Source: Candidatus Synoicihabitans palmerolidicus
GTDB lineage: Bacteria; Verrucomicrobiota; Verrucomicrobiia; Opitutales; Opitutaceae
Assembly (NCBI GenBank): GCA_020809425.1
Contig: JAGGDC010000003.1
Span: 310,001-374,000, forward strand
Direction: 5' to 3'
Length of the DNA: 64,000 nucleotides
Position numbers and translations under genes: made by a program. The notes under the pieces are model-generated. The model did not search any database. It saw only the letters and a program-made list of their open reading frames with translations, and was not told the DNA's origin. Numbering within the stretch: position 1 is the first letter of the stretch; the number at the start of each line of letters is the position of its first letter. This document shows, one piece after another, positions 8,771-20,123 of this stretch.

Positions 8771-10046
8771 TTACACGCGTCGGAGGACTGCGTAGTTGCG
8801 TTTGCCCTTACGCAGCAGGAGGTATTGGCTGAAGAGCAAATCGGCGTCGGTAATGACGCGAGCAAAGTCGGGCAAGCGTTCGTTATTCACGTAGATCCCG
8901 CCGGCTTGGATGTCTTTGCGGGCTTGCCCTTTGGAGGGGCAAAGTTTGGCGGATACGATCAAATCGATGAGCGAGGAACCTTCGCCGGCGAAGGTTGTGG
9001 CCGGGACGTCGGTGGTGGGAACCTCGCCGACCACGTCTGCGAAGATGGCTTCGCTGATGCCGTCGAGACCGCCACCAAACATGATGGTGCTGGCCTTTCA
9101 TGGCGTCGGCACAGGTGGATGCGCCATGCACGAGGGTGGTGACGGCTTGAGCGAGGGCCTTTTGAGCGGCTCGAGCGCCGGGGTTGGCGGTGAGGTCGGC
9201 TTCGAGGGCGGAAATCTCTTCCTGAGAAAGGAATGTGAGCACCTTTAGTAACTTCACGACATCAGCGTCTTCGGCCTGCATGAAGAACTGATAAAAGCCG
9301 TAGGGAGTAGTGCGGGTGGGGTCGAGCCAGACGGCGCCGCTGGCGCTTTTCCCGTACTTGGTGCCGTCGGATTTGGTGAGAAGAGGGAAGGTGAGTCCCC
9401 AGGCGGTCACCCCGGATTTACGACGGATTAAATCGGTGCCGGCGGTAATGTTTCCCCACTGATCGGTGGCGCCGACCTGGACTTCACAATCCACGGTGGA
9501 GCGCAGGTGGTAGAAATCGTGAGCTTGCAGCAGCATGTAGCTGAATTCGGTGTAGCTAATGCTGCCTTCTTCGAGGCGCGTGCGTACGCTATCCTTGGCC
9601 AACATAAGATTGACGGGGAAGTGTTTGCCGACGTCGCGCAGAAATTCTAGGAAGCTGAACGGCGCGGTCCAGCTCGCATTATCGACGAGCCGGGCGGGAT
9701 TGGTGGCGGTTTCGAAGTCGAGAAACTTGGCGAGTTGACCGCGGATGATCGCGATATTGGCGTCAACTTGCTCGGAGGTCTGGAGATTGCGTTCGGATGA
9801 TTTGCCCGACGGGTCTCCGATCATCCCTGTGGCGCCTCCGGCGAGAGCGATGGGATGGTGACCGTAGTTTTGGAAGCGACGCAGGGCGAGGAGCGGGACC
9901 AAATTGCCCACATGCAGACTATCGGCCGTGGGGTCAAAGCCGGCGTAGAGGGTGGTGGGACCTTGGGCGAGGCGCTTGGTCAGCGCGTCGAGGTCGGTGC
10001 AGTCGGCGTAAAGGTCGCGCCATGAAAGCTCTTCGAGAATGGTCAT
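8771..10046 (-). CDS. tyrS: Tyrosyl-tRNA synthetase, frameshifted before S4 domain
   Basis: Class I synthetase charging tRNA-Tyr. I chose ATG at 10046 (MTILEELSWRDLY) rather than the longer open frame. The class I HIGH motif appears as HVGN, YAGFDPTADSLHVGNLVPLL lies near residue 35, and the second signature is KYGKS (TKYGKSASGAVWLDPT). The catalytic part ends in ADAMKG. The remainder (ASTIMFGGGLDGISEAIFAD and the S4 RNA-binding domain LIDLIVSAKLCPSKGQARKD) continues in the next frame to 8771. The sequence GAAAGG near 9098 appears to have one A too many. Without the S4 domain tRNA-Tyr recognition should fail, so either this is a sequencing error or another tyrS exists. Confidence 0.9.
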
Positions 10047-10278
10047 TAGATTTAGCGAAAAGGAAAGCGTTTGGCAGTCATCAGGGGCAAGGGGGAAGTG
10101 ATTCCGACCTGACAACGATGCACAGCGCAGCTAATGCGAAAGTGAAATTCAAAAACTAGGGAGGCTTCTATACGTAAAAACGGATTGCGACGCGGGATGG
10201 GCCGCACGTAACGTCAGGGTCCTATTCGTCCATCTGCGGCGAAACAACTCAACCCACTCACTCCCCCCCCCTCTATCC

Positions 10279-10752
10279 ATGCCTATCGCTGTTGGAACCA
10301 CCGCCCCTGATTTTTCCCTGAAGAGCAAGACCGCTGACGGTCTCGTTGACGTCAAGTTGAGCGACAATGCCGGCAAGAAAGCCACCGTTGTGCTGTTTTT
10401 TCCGTTGGCTTTTACCGAGGTTTGCACGCAGGAGTTCTGCGACGTGACAGCCGGCTTGGCACAATACGCTGATCTGGGAGCCGATGTGATCGGTATCAGT
10501 GTCGACAGCCCGTTCGCGCAAGAGGCTTGGGCCAAAGCCAACAACATCACGATCACGCTAGCCAGCGATCTGAACAAGGAAGTCACCGTGGCATATGATG
10601 TGTTATTCCCGATGTTGGCGGGAGTCGGCGACACTTCGACGCGGGCGGCGTTCGTGGTCGAAGCTGATGGAGTGGTGAAGTACGCTGAACAGACCGCGAC
10701 ACCGACTGATCTTCCGAACTTCGACGCGGTTAAAGCGGCCCTCGGGAACTGA
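10279..10752 (+). CDS. Peroxiredoxin (AhpC/TSA family, BCP/AhpE-like)
   Basis: Thiol peroxidase reducing H2O2 and organic hydroperoxides. It is a 157-residue thioredoxin-fold protein with the peroxidatic motif PLAFTEVC (Cys49), a second Cys at 54 (TQEFC) and the usual FxxD-like segment [10 protein letters not shown]. The size fits the single-domain AhpE/BCP group. The ATG at 10279 follows a C-rich stretch with no good ribosome-binding site, and no in-frame alternative is better. It reads toward acnA, 91 bases upstream of that gene, so the two could be co-transcribed. The gene looks intact. Confidence 0.88.
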   Translation: MPIAVGTTAPDFSLKSKTADGLVDVKLSDNAGKKATVVLFFPLAFTEVCTQEFCDVTAGLAQYADLGADVIGISVDSPFAQEAWAKANNITITLASDLNKEVTVAYDVLFPMLAGVGDTSTRAAFVVEADGVVKYAEQTATPTDLPNFDAVKAALGN

Positions 10753-10843
10753 GCCGCACGTCGTTTGCAATTCACACGTTGTCGGCGCGAAAGCTGCACC
10801 GGCGACGTTGATTCGATTTTACCAAGAACTGACAGATCTACAC

Positions 10844-13534
<2,691 letters not shown>

Positions 13535-13545
13535 TAATATTATTC

Positions 13546-13579
13546 AACCGGAGGACATTGGATGTCCTCCGGTTTTTTT
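13546..13579 (+). terminator. Rho-independent terminator of acnA
   Basis: A 12-bp perfect stem (AACCGGAGGACA, 13546-13557, pairing with 13563-13574), a 5-base loop and a run of T. It sits just after the acnA stop codon. Confidence 0.92.
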
Positions 13580-13593
13580 AGCTCATTTCGTCC

Positions 13594-14100
13594 GTGAAAT
13601 CTGAACCACGTTTTTGGGTTAATCCTGACACCAACCCCATCGCGTTGCGGGTCGAAGGCAAAGCCACGTGTAAAAACTGCGCCTGCGTGAAGGACTTCAT
13701 GAATGGCGCCATTTCTAGGGGAAAAGACGTTTCGTGATGGATTTTGAGGCGTGCGAAGGCATGGACAGCACTTTTCTCGGAGTATTGGCTGGATCGGCGC
13801 TGCAACTTCGCAAGACGATGCCGCGAGGATCGCTGGTGCTCAGTGGCTTAAATGAACGCAATCGGGAGTTGGTGGGCAATTTGGGCCTGGATCGTTTGTT
13901 GACTGTCGATGACACGGCCAAAGGAGCGGCCAAGGTGGATGAAACGACAGCACTGGCCACCACCAGCTTGTCAGATGACGTTGTGGCGGCGCGGGAAGTG
14001 TTGGAGGCGCATCGTAATTTAATTGAGGCTGATGGCGGTAACGCCACCAAATTCAAAGATGTGATCAACCTCTGCAAACTGCAGCTGGGAGAGAACTCGC
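13594..14100 (+). pseudogene. STAS-domain protein (anti-sigma-antagonist-like), frameshifted
   Basis: GTG at 13594 opens VKSEPRFWVNPDTNPIALRV, then EGKATCKNCACVKDFMNG up to GKDVS and a stop. The protein resumes one frame over as [20 protein letters not shown], then [20 protein letters not shown]. That is a STAS fold with the usual DxxxcxxmDSxxlg core, where the Ser/Thr after Asp is the regulatory phosphosite. One T appears lost near 13728 (TTTCGTG for TTTTCGTG). No stop closes this frame before trpB, so the remnant reads straight into trpB. STAS proteins act in partner-switching regulation, but no kinase or sigma partner lies nearby. Confidence 0.65.
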
Positions 14101-14189
14101 CTCGGATCTGTGCTCAAGGGCGGGCACATGCGTTGTTTTCAAATCCGATTTGCCAGAGTGGTGATCGGCGACACATCGTGTTCGCTCCC

Positions 14190-15425
14190 ATGGCAACTAC
14201 TGGTGACGCATCCGCTTCGGCAACCCTTGATCGATTTTCGCTACCCGATGACGCGGGGCATTTTGGCCCTTATGGCGGGGTGTATGTGCCGGAGACGTTG
14301 ATCACCGCGCTCAAGGAGTTGGGCGAAGCGTATGACGTCGCGAGGAAAGATGAAGGCTACATCAAGGAATTGCGCCACCACTTGAAGGAGTTCGCGGGAC
14401 GCCCGACAGAACTCTATTTTGCAGAGCGTCTTACCGAGCATTGCGGAGGGGCGAAGATTTATCTCAAACGGGAGGACTTGCTGCATACCGGCGCGCACAA
14501 GATCAATAACGCGATCGGGCAAGCGTTGCTGGCGATTCGGATGGGCAAGAAGCGCATCATCGCAGAGACGGGTGCCGGCCAGCATGGCGTGGCGACTGCA
14601 GCGGTATGCGCGAAGTTTGGGCTCAAGTGTCGCGTCTACATGGGGGCGGTGGATATGGAGCGGCAGGCTCTGAATGTATGTCGGATGCGGCTCATGGGGG
14701 CCGAAGTCATTGGCGTGGAGGCTGGTCAGAAAACTCTCAAGGAAGCCATCAATGAGGCCATGCGCGACTGGGTGACCAATGTGCGTGAAACCCACTACAT
14801 TCTGGGTTCCGCGTTGGGGTCTCATCCGTATCCCATGATGGTGCGTGATTTCCACCGAGTAATCGGCTTGGAGACGAAGGACCAGATCATCAAAGCTGAA
14901 GGCCGGTTGCCGGACGAAATGATCGCTTGCGTGGGTGGAGGGTCCAACGCGATCGGATTCTTTTTCGAGTTTTTGCAAGACCCGGTGCGGCTGATTGGCG
15001 TGGAGGCCGGAGGTCGAGGCATTACCCGCGGGGATCATGCGGCTCGCTTCGAAGGCGGGAAACTCGGTGTGTTGCAAGGGTGCAAGACCTACATATTACA
15101 GGACGCCGACGGTCAGATTGAGTTAACCCACTCCGTGAGTGCGGGACTAGACTACGCCGCGATCGGACCCGAGCATGCGTTTTATCGAGATCAGGGTCGC
15201 GTAAATTTTGCGTATGCCTGCGATGACGAAGTGATGGAAGTCTTTCAACTCGTCTCGCGCCTCGAAGGTATCATACCGGCGCTCGAATCGACCCACGCCT
15301 TGGTGCACGGCGTCAAGCGGGCGAAGGAAATGGGTAAGGACGAGTTGCTCATCATCAATCTGTCGGGGCGAGGGGACAAGGATGTATCGCAGGTTGCGAA
15401 GCTACTCGGCGTAAATGCCCAGTAG
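14190..15425 (+). CDS. trpB: Tryptophan synthase beta chain
   Basis: Joins indole and serine to tryptophan using PLP. The ATG at 14190 gives 411 residues, the normal size; the open frame continues upstream into the STAS remnant, but the family match begins at [20 protein letters not shown]. The PLP lysine is in [18 protein letters not shown], the phosphate loop is GGGSNAIG and the monovalent-cation region is [12 protein letters not shown]. There is no trpA beside it. It ends in TAG and is intact. No separate promoter is obvious in the upstream 90 bases. Confidence 0.96.
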   Translation: MATTGDASASATLDRFSLPDDAGHFGPYGGVYVPETLITALKELGEAYDVARKDEGYIKELRHHLKEFAGRPTELYFAERLTEHCGGAKIYLKREDLLHTGAHKINNAIGQALLAIRMGKKRIIAETGAGQHGVATAAVCAKFGLKCRVYMGAVDMERQALNVCRMRLMGAEVIGVEAGQKTLKEAINEAMRDWVTNVRETHYILGSALGSHPYPMMVRDFHRVIGLETKDQIIKAEGRLPDEMIACVGGGSNAIGFFFEFLQDPVRLIGVEAGGRGITRGDHAARFEGGKLGVLQGCKTYILQDADGQIELTHSVSAGLDYAAIGPEHAFYRDQGRVNFAYACDDEVMEVFQLVSRLEGIIPALESTHALVHGVKRAKEMGKDELLIINLSGRGDKDVSQVAKLLGVNAQ

Positions 15426-15743
15426 AAATCCGCATTAGTTCGATGGAAGATTATCCAGACGAAGGAAGCACACCTGCCGGCGGATGGTACCGCTTTTATA
15501 AGTGTAATTCTTAGCATAATCAGCAACGTTAACGACGTGCATTCATCGGGGCCTTTGCCGCGAGCCTAATTGAGGAGGCACTCCTGAGAGGGGACAGACC
15601 GAAGCATGAAATCCCGAATATGTCCGAATGAACCTAAATTCCGAAGTTCGATGCTACAGAAGGGAACGAAGGTCGCGAAGCTGGAACGAGCTACGGTCAG
15701 CCGAAGGCGTCGATTCGCGCACCTGTCAGCATGGTCTTTTGTG
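15426..15743. other. Gap between trpB and the DruA/ISAs1-like element
   Basis: About 320 bases without a supported gene. It includes the third occurrence of the dispersed repeat. Just ahead of that, the stretch ending TTCGATGCTACAGAAG resembles the stretch ending TGGGATGTTACAGAAG immediately outside IS110 copy 1 (1233-1258). No terminator for trpB is clear. Confidence 0.5.
15659..15727 (+). repeat. Dispersed repeat, occurrence 2 (no IS110 gene attached)
   Basis: GGGAACGAAGGTCGCGAAGC and the following bases match the outer arm of both IS110 copies (2461-2530 and, inverted, 37281-37348) with scattered differences. No IS110 transposase sequence adjoins it; a degraded transposase of another type begins immediately downstream. 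Confidence 0.6.
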
Positions 15744-17480
15744 TTAGGAATGGGAACGGATGGCGCGCAGGGAGATATGCGTGGAATATTGGCAGGATTC
15801 GAAGACGTGCGGCAGGAGCCGCTCGGGCCAATGTTGGGCGCAGACGCGCAGCAGGACGCTGCGCAAGAGGGCGAGGTTGGCCAGGGGGGTGACGTTGCGG
15901 GTACGCGAGTGGTCTTCGCGCCAGCAGGCGTCGCGGCGCCAGTGGTTGCGGATTTCCACTCCGCCCCAGTGCCCGCGGATCAAGGCGAGCATTTGCGCAG
16001 GGCTGCGTTCTGCGGGTGCCAGGCTGCTGGCATAGGCGCGTTGCTCGCAACTTTCGGTGAGGTCGCGTTTTCGCACCGTGGTTTTGTCCACGAGCACCAG
16101 GCTGCGCAGCCCGGGGTAGTTGGCTTGCGAGGGCGTGGTCACCACCACGGACACCCGCCAGGTGGTCACGCGGCCCCGACTCGGATCGGTCAGCTCAAAA
16201 AAGGGGGGGGGAACGGTCCGGGCGCGCTGGACCAGCGCGCTCAGCTGGGGTTGGTTGCCTTTGATCTGGAGCACATACTCGCCGCCTTTTCCCACGATGG
16301 TGCGGGCCTGCTCGCGGGTGGCGTGCAAGGCGTCGCCGGTGTGACGATCTGCTCGTCCAACGACGCGGCGGCCAACACCTCATCGGCGCGGGCCTGTTCA
16401 CTGCGCGGGGTGTTTTCCTTTTGATCGACGATGGCCCGGGCGACCGGCGCGCCGGTGTCGGCCTCGACCAGGCGGAGCACCCCGACCGCATCGCGGATAA
16501 ACTTTCCGTCCAGGGCGAGCGCTCCGGGCAGGGCACCGGCGTGGGCTGTGAGCCAACGGTTGTGAGGGCCTGGGCAAAGGCCTCCGGATCGAGCCGGGTG
16601 AGCACGTCGTAAAACACGCTGTAACTGGGGGCCAGGCGGACCTTTTTGCCGGCCTCACGGGGCAGGGCCAGGGCGAAGCGCTGGTCTTGGTCGAGCAGGT
16701 TGGCCATACGAGCGATGGACGCGATGTCGCGCCGGCCGGCCAGCAGCGCGAGCGCCACGATGCCAAGAACCGGACCGATCTTGAAGCTGAAGCGGGTGTT
16801 TTTGGCGCGCGGATCGGGCACGCCGCACAGGGCCTCCAACAGAGAGGGCAACTGGCCGTTTTTGAGCGGCAGGGTGCCGATGGGCGCGCGGCGCAGTCCC
16901 GCCCGGCAGTCCTCGGGCAAAGCGGGGTCGGGGACGCTCAGCAGGGCCTTGGCCGAGGGGTGCAGGGGCCGCAGCAGCCACAGGTGCTTGGGTTTGCCGT
17001 GCTCGCGGTAAAAGTCGCCTCGGTGCCGTTCGTAACCCTAGCTGGTCCCGACCGGCTCCCACGCGGAGGCCTTGTAGCACGTGCCTTGGTAGGCCTCCGG
17101 GTCGGTGAAGGTCTCGGCTAGCAGCGGCCGATAGCCGAAGCGTTCCTGCCAATGGCCCGGCAACGTGCGCACCGCCGCAGCGAGCACCTGGGAGGCGAAA
17201 TTGGGCTCCTCGCCGCGCTTGGTGAGCAGTAGAAAGCGGCGGTTTTGCACCACCAGGGAAAGCCGCTCGACCCGGCGGGTCGCATCCCAGCCCACCCACC
17301 GGTCCCGGTCCTGGAGCGCGTAGCAGGCCGGACCCCACGCCAGCAGCGCCACACCGCCCGCCCCCCTCTTTCGACAATCTAGCGCAGGTAATCGCCCACC
17401 GGATGCCCGGATCCCAAGTAGTGCCGCTCGTGCAGCTGCGCGTCGAACCACTCCTGCTCGGCCGCAGTGGCCATGCGCAC
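15744..17480 (-). pseudogene. DUF4338 (Druantia DruA-like) + ISAs1-type transposase, degraded
   Basis: Reading down from 17480, the sequence encodes a DUF4338/DruA-like domain: EWFDAQLHERHYLGSG, CYALQDRDRWVGWD, SLVVQNRRFLLLTKRGEEPN, FASQVLAAAVRTLPGHWQER, LLAETFTDPEAYQGTCYKAS. A linker (HRGDFYREHGKPKHLW) leads into an ISAs1-type transposase: GVPDPRAKNTRFSFKIGPVL, then HATREQARTIVGKGGEYVLQ and IRGHWGGVEIRNHWRRDACW with REDHSRTRN. Two in-frame TAG codons (17379-17381, 17038-17040) and at least three frameshifts break it, so it is dead. Linkage in one ancestral reading frame is inferred from order and spacing. DruA is known from the Druantia anti-phage system, but no other Druantia gene is nearby, so a transposition role is the simpler reading. 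No clear terminal repeats were found. Confidence 0.75.
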
Positions 17481-17720
17481 CTCCACGTTTCGATCCCAGT
17501 GCTTCTGCTCCGGGTTTGCGTTCGTCGCTTCCCTTTCCGGTTCACCTTTAGATTTCATCCCACTGAAACAGATCGAAAATCGGCCAAATGGTTTAGCTCA
17601 AAGTTACACCGCTGACCTTCAATCACTTCACTCGTCACGGGAAAAGACCATGCCAAGGACACCAACCCAACCGGCACACCCCTTACCATCGCGCGCTGCG
17701 CCCTTCACAGTCGACTCTTT

Positions 17721-18750
17721 ATGTCACAGACTGCCGACCTTCGCATCCGCGCCATTAAACCCCTGATCACGCCAGGCGTGCTGGCAGAGGAACTTCCCCT
17801 CCCCGCCACTGCCGCCAATCGCATCGCCGACGCCCGCGCCCAGATCGCCGCCATTCTTTCCGGTCGCGATGACCGCCTCCTCGCCATCGTCGGCCCTTGC
17901 TCGATTCACGATCCCGCCGCCGCCCTCGATTACGCCGCCCTCCTCGCCGCTGCCGCCACCCGCCACGCCGATGACCTGCTCATCGTCATGCGGGTCTACT
18001 TCGAGAAACCTCGCACCGTCGTGGGCTGGAAAGGCCTAATCAACGACCCCGCCCGCGACGGTTCCTATCAGATTAATCAAGGTCTGCGCCTCGCTCGCCA
18101 GCTCCTCGTCGACATCAGTGCCACCGGCTTGCCCATCGCGACTGAATTCCTCGACACCACCCTCGGTCAGTTCTACGCCGATGCCATCAGCTGGGCCGCC
18201 ATCGGCGCCCGTACGACCGAGAGCCAAATCCACCGCGAACTCGCCTCCGGCCTCTCCATGCCGGTTGGCTTCAAAAACCGCACCGACGGCAACCTCCAAG
18301 TCGCCATCGACGCCATTCGCTCCGCGGCCAAACCCCACTGGTTTCCCACCATCATGGGCACCACTGGCAATCCCGGCACCCACCTCGTTCTCCGCGTCGG
18401 CTCCGCTGGTCCCAACTACTCCACCGACCACATCGCCACCGCCGCGCAACTCCTCCGCGACCATAACCTTCCGCCCCACCTCATGGTCGACTGCAGCCAC
18501 GTCAACAGTGCCAAGGACCCCAGTCGCCAACCCCGCCGTCGCCGCCGATCTCGCGGCCCAAATCTCCGCCGGACAACACGCCATCGCGGCCGTCATGCTT
18601 GAAAGCCACCTAGTCGGCGACACACAATCCCTCGACGCCGACCCTCTCGTCTACGGGCGCAGTATCACCGACGCCTGCCTGAGCTGGGAGCAAACCCACC
18701 CCGTCCTCACCTCCCTCGCCCACGCTGTCCGTCAACGCCGCCAAGCTTAA
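17721..18750 (+). CDS. aroG: 3-deoxy-7-phosphoheptulonate synthase (class I), frameshifted
   Basis: First enzyme of the shikimate pathway, condensing PEP and erythrose 4-phosphate. The ATG at 17721 starts MSQTADLRIRAIKPLITPGV. AroFGH features include the PEP-binding GPCSIHDPAAALDYA, MRVYFEKPRTVVGWKGLIND (substrate lysine) and VDCSHVNSAKDPSRQP. After QP the reading is lost: the C-terminus (AVAADLAAQISAGQHAIAAV, then ESHLVGDTQ to RQRRQA) is one frame over, because CCCC near 18532 has one C too many. As read, the product lacks the last 70 or so residues, including metal-ligand regions. The gene symbol stands for the AroF/G/H group; the feedback type is unknown. Confidence 0.88.
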
Positions 18751-18786
18751 CTGCCCTCAAGGCCAACGCCCGCCCGCCCCTCGCGC

Positions 18787-19466
18787 ATGACCCCCACCGT
18801 CCTCGCGGCCGACCTCATCCTCCAACTCCGCACCACCAGCGACCCGACCAACGTCGCCGGTCAAAACCGCTTCGGCATCCGCCCCACCACCGAGCAACTC
18901 GGCAGCTCCATGCCCCATTTGCGTGCCCTCGCCAAACCGCACCGCCGCAACCAGTCCCTGGCTCTCGCTCTCTGGGAGCTTCCCATCCACGAAGCTCAGA
19001 TCCTCGCTGCCCTCATCGCCGATCCCGCCGAGTTTACGCCCGAACTCATGGATGCCTGGATCCCCACTTTCGCCTCCTGGGACGTCTGCGACCAAGTCTG
19101 CATGAACGTCTTCCGCCGCAGCCCTCTTACGCCTTCGGGCGCGTCCGCGCCTGGGCGACCCGCAAACCAGAATTCGAACGCCACGCCGCCTTCGCCCTGC
19201 TCGCCACCCTCGCTGTACACGCCAAAAAAGAACCCGACGCCACCTTCCTCGAACTCCTTCCTCTCATCGACCAAGCCTCCACCGACGAATGCAACTTCCT
19301 CAAAAAAGCCGTCAACTGGGCCCTCCGCAAAATCGGCAAACGCCAGTCCCCCACCCTCCACGCCGCCGCGCTTGCTCTCGCCGCAGACCTCGCCTCCCGC
19401 CCCACCAAATCCGCTCGCTGGATCGGCCAAGACGCCACCCGTGAACTCCGCTCACGGGTGGCTTGA
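18787..19466 (+). pseudogene. DNA alkylation repair protein (AlkD-like), frameshifted
   Basis: HEAT-repeat DNA glycosylase family that excises alkylated bases. From ATG at 18787 the N-terminal half is open (FGIRPTTEQLGSSMPHLRAL, ALALWELPIHEAQILAALIA, FASWDVCDQVCMNVFRRSP). The frame is lost near 19125, and the second half (YAFGRVRAWATRKPEFERHA, ECNFLKKAVNWALRKIGKRQ) continues one frame over to TGA at 19464-19466. The motif NFLKKAVNWALRKIGKR is typical of the family. It lies 37 bases after the DAHP synthase gene, so probably in the same transcript. One lost base explains the break. Confidence 0.72.
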
Positions 19467-19521
19467 ACCAACGACGTAACGCGACTGGTCCCGTCGGCGA
19501 TTTCAATTTCAACGCCCGTCG

Positions 19522-20055
19522 CTAGTTCTCGATAGCCGTGGGTAACAAACCGGTAAACTTGCCTTTGGCACTACCGTTCAAACGTAGTGCCACGATGACT
19601 CCCGGCGACTCCGGCGTGAAAACCATGGTGCCTTTCCCGGGTATCGGATCTTCGAACCACCAAGTCAGATAGGGGCGGTCCTTGTCATGACCGCCGCCCG
19701 TCGGCTCATATCGAAAGTACATCTTCGACGCCACCACCGGAGTCGTCCTCGATGAGGAATAACGGACCTCGTCACGACCGCTCGGATACACATCCGGATC
19801 CCCCAGGCAAAAGATCGTCGTCGGCATATAAGGTCGGGCCGCCCATCCGTTAACTTCCATTCCGAGCATCGCCTTTCCATCCAAAACCTCCATTGCGAAT
19901 TCAAAGGACCTGTCCGTGTCGATTTCCTGCTGGGGCGAATTTCCGTTCGCGATGAGTTGTCGCTGAAAAACAACGGCTTTTTTTCCCGTGGATTCAGTGA
20001 GAAAAGCGATTCCCAAGGTGCGCTCCGCGGAAGTCGCAAATTCATAGTGTGACAT
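19522..20055 (-). CDS. Hypothetical protein, 177 residues
   Basis: I do not recognise the family. The ATG at 20055 starts MSHYEFATSAERTLGIAFLT; a longer upstream frame is less likely. It has no signal peptide and no membrane segment, and is rich in beta-type sequence (SKMYFRYEPTGGGHDKDRPY, then TWWFEDPIPGKG). The frame is intact, which stands out among broken neighbours. It converges with the AlkD-like gene and runs parallel to the histidine kinase remnant upstream of it. Confidence 0.6.
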   Translation of the reverse strand: MSHYEFATSAERTLGIAFLTESTGKKAVVFQRQLIANGNSPQQEIDTDRSFEFAMEVLDGKAMLGMEVNGWAARPYMPTTIFCLGDPDVYPSGRDEVRYSSSRTTPVVASKMYFRYEPTGGGHDKDRPYLTWWFEDPIPGKGTMVFTPESPGVIVALRLNGSAKGKFTGLLPTAIEN

Positions 20056-20123
20056 GGTAATGATAGGACTAAGGTATGGGGTTGAAACAAGGGGCCGGTC
20101 GCAAGGGGATCGGCCCGAGAATA

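Noticed and set aside
15744..17480. A Druantia anti-phage system
   Set aside because: Only a DruA-like domain is present, attached to transposase sequence; no druB-E or helicase gene is nearby.
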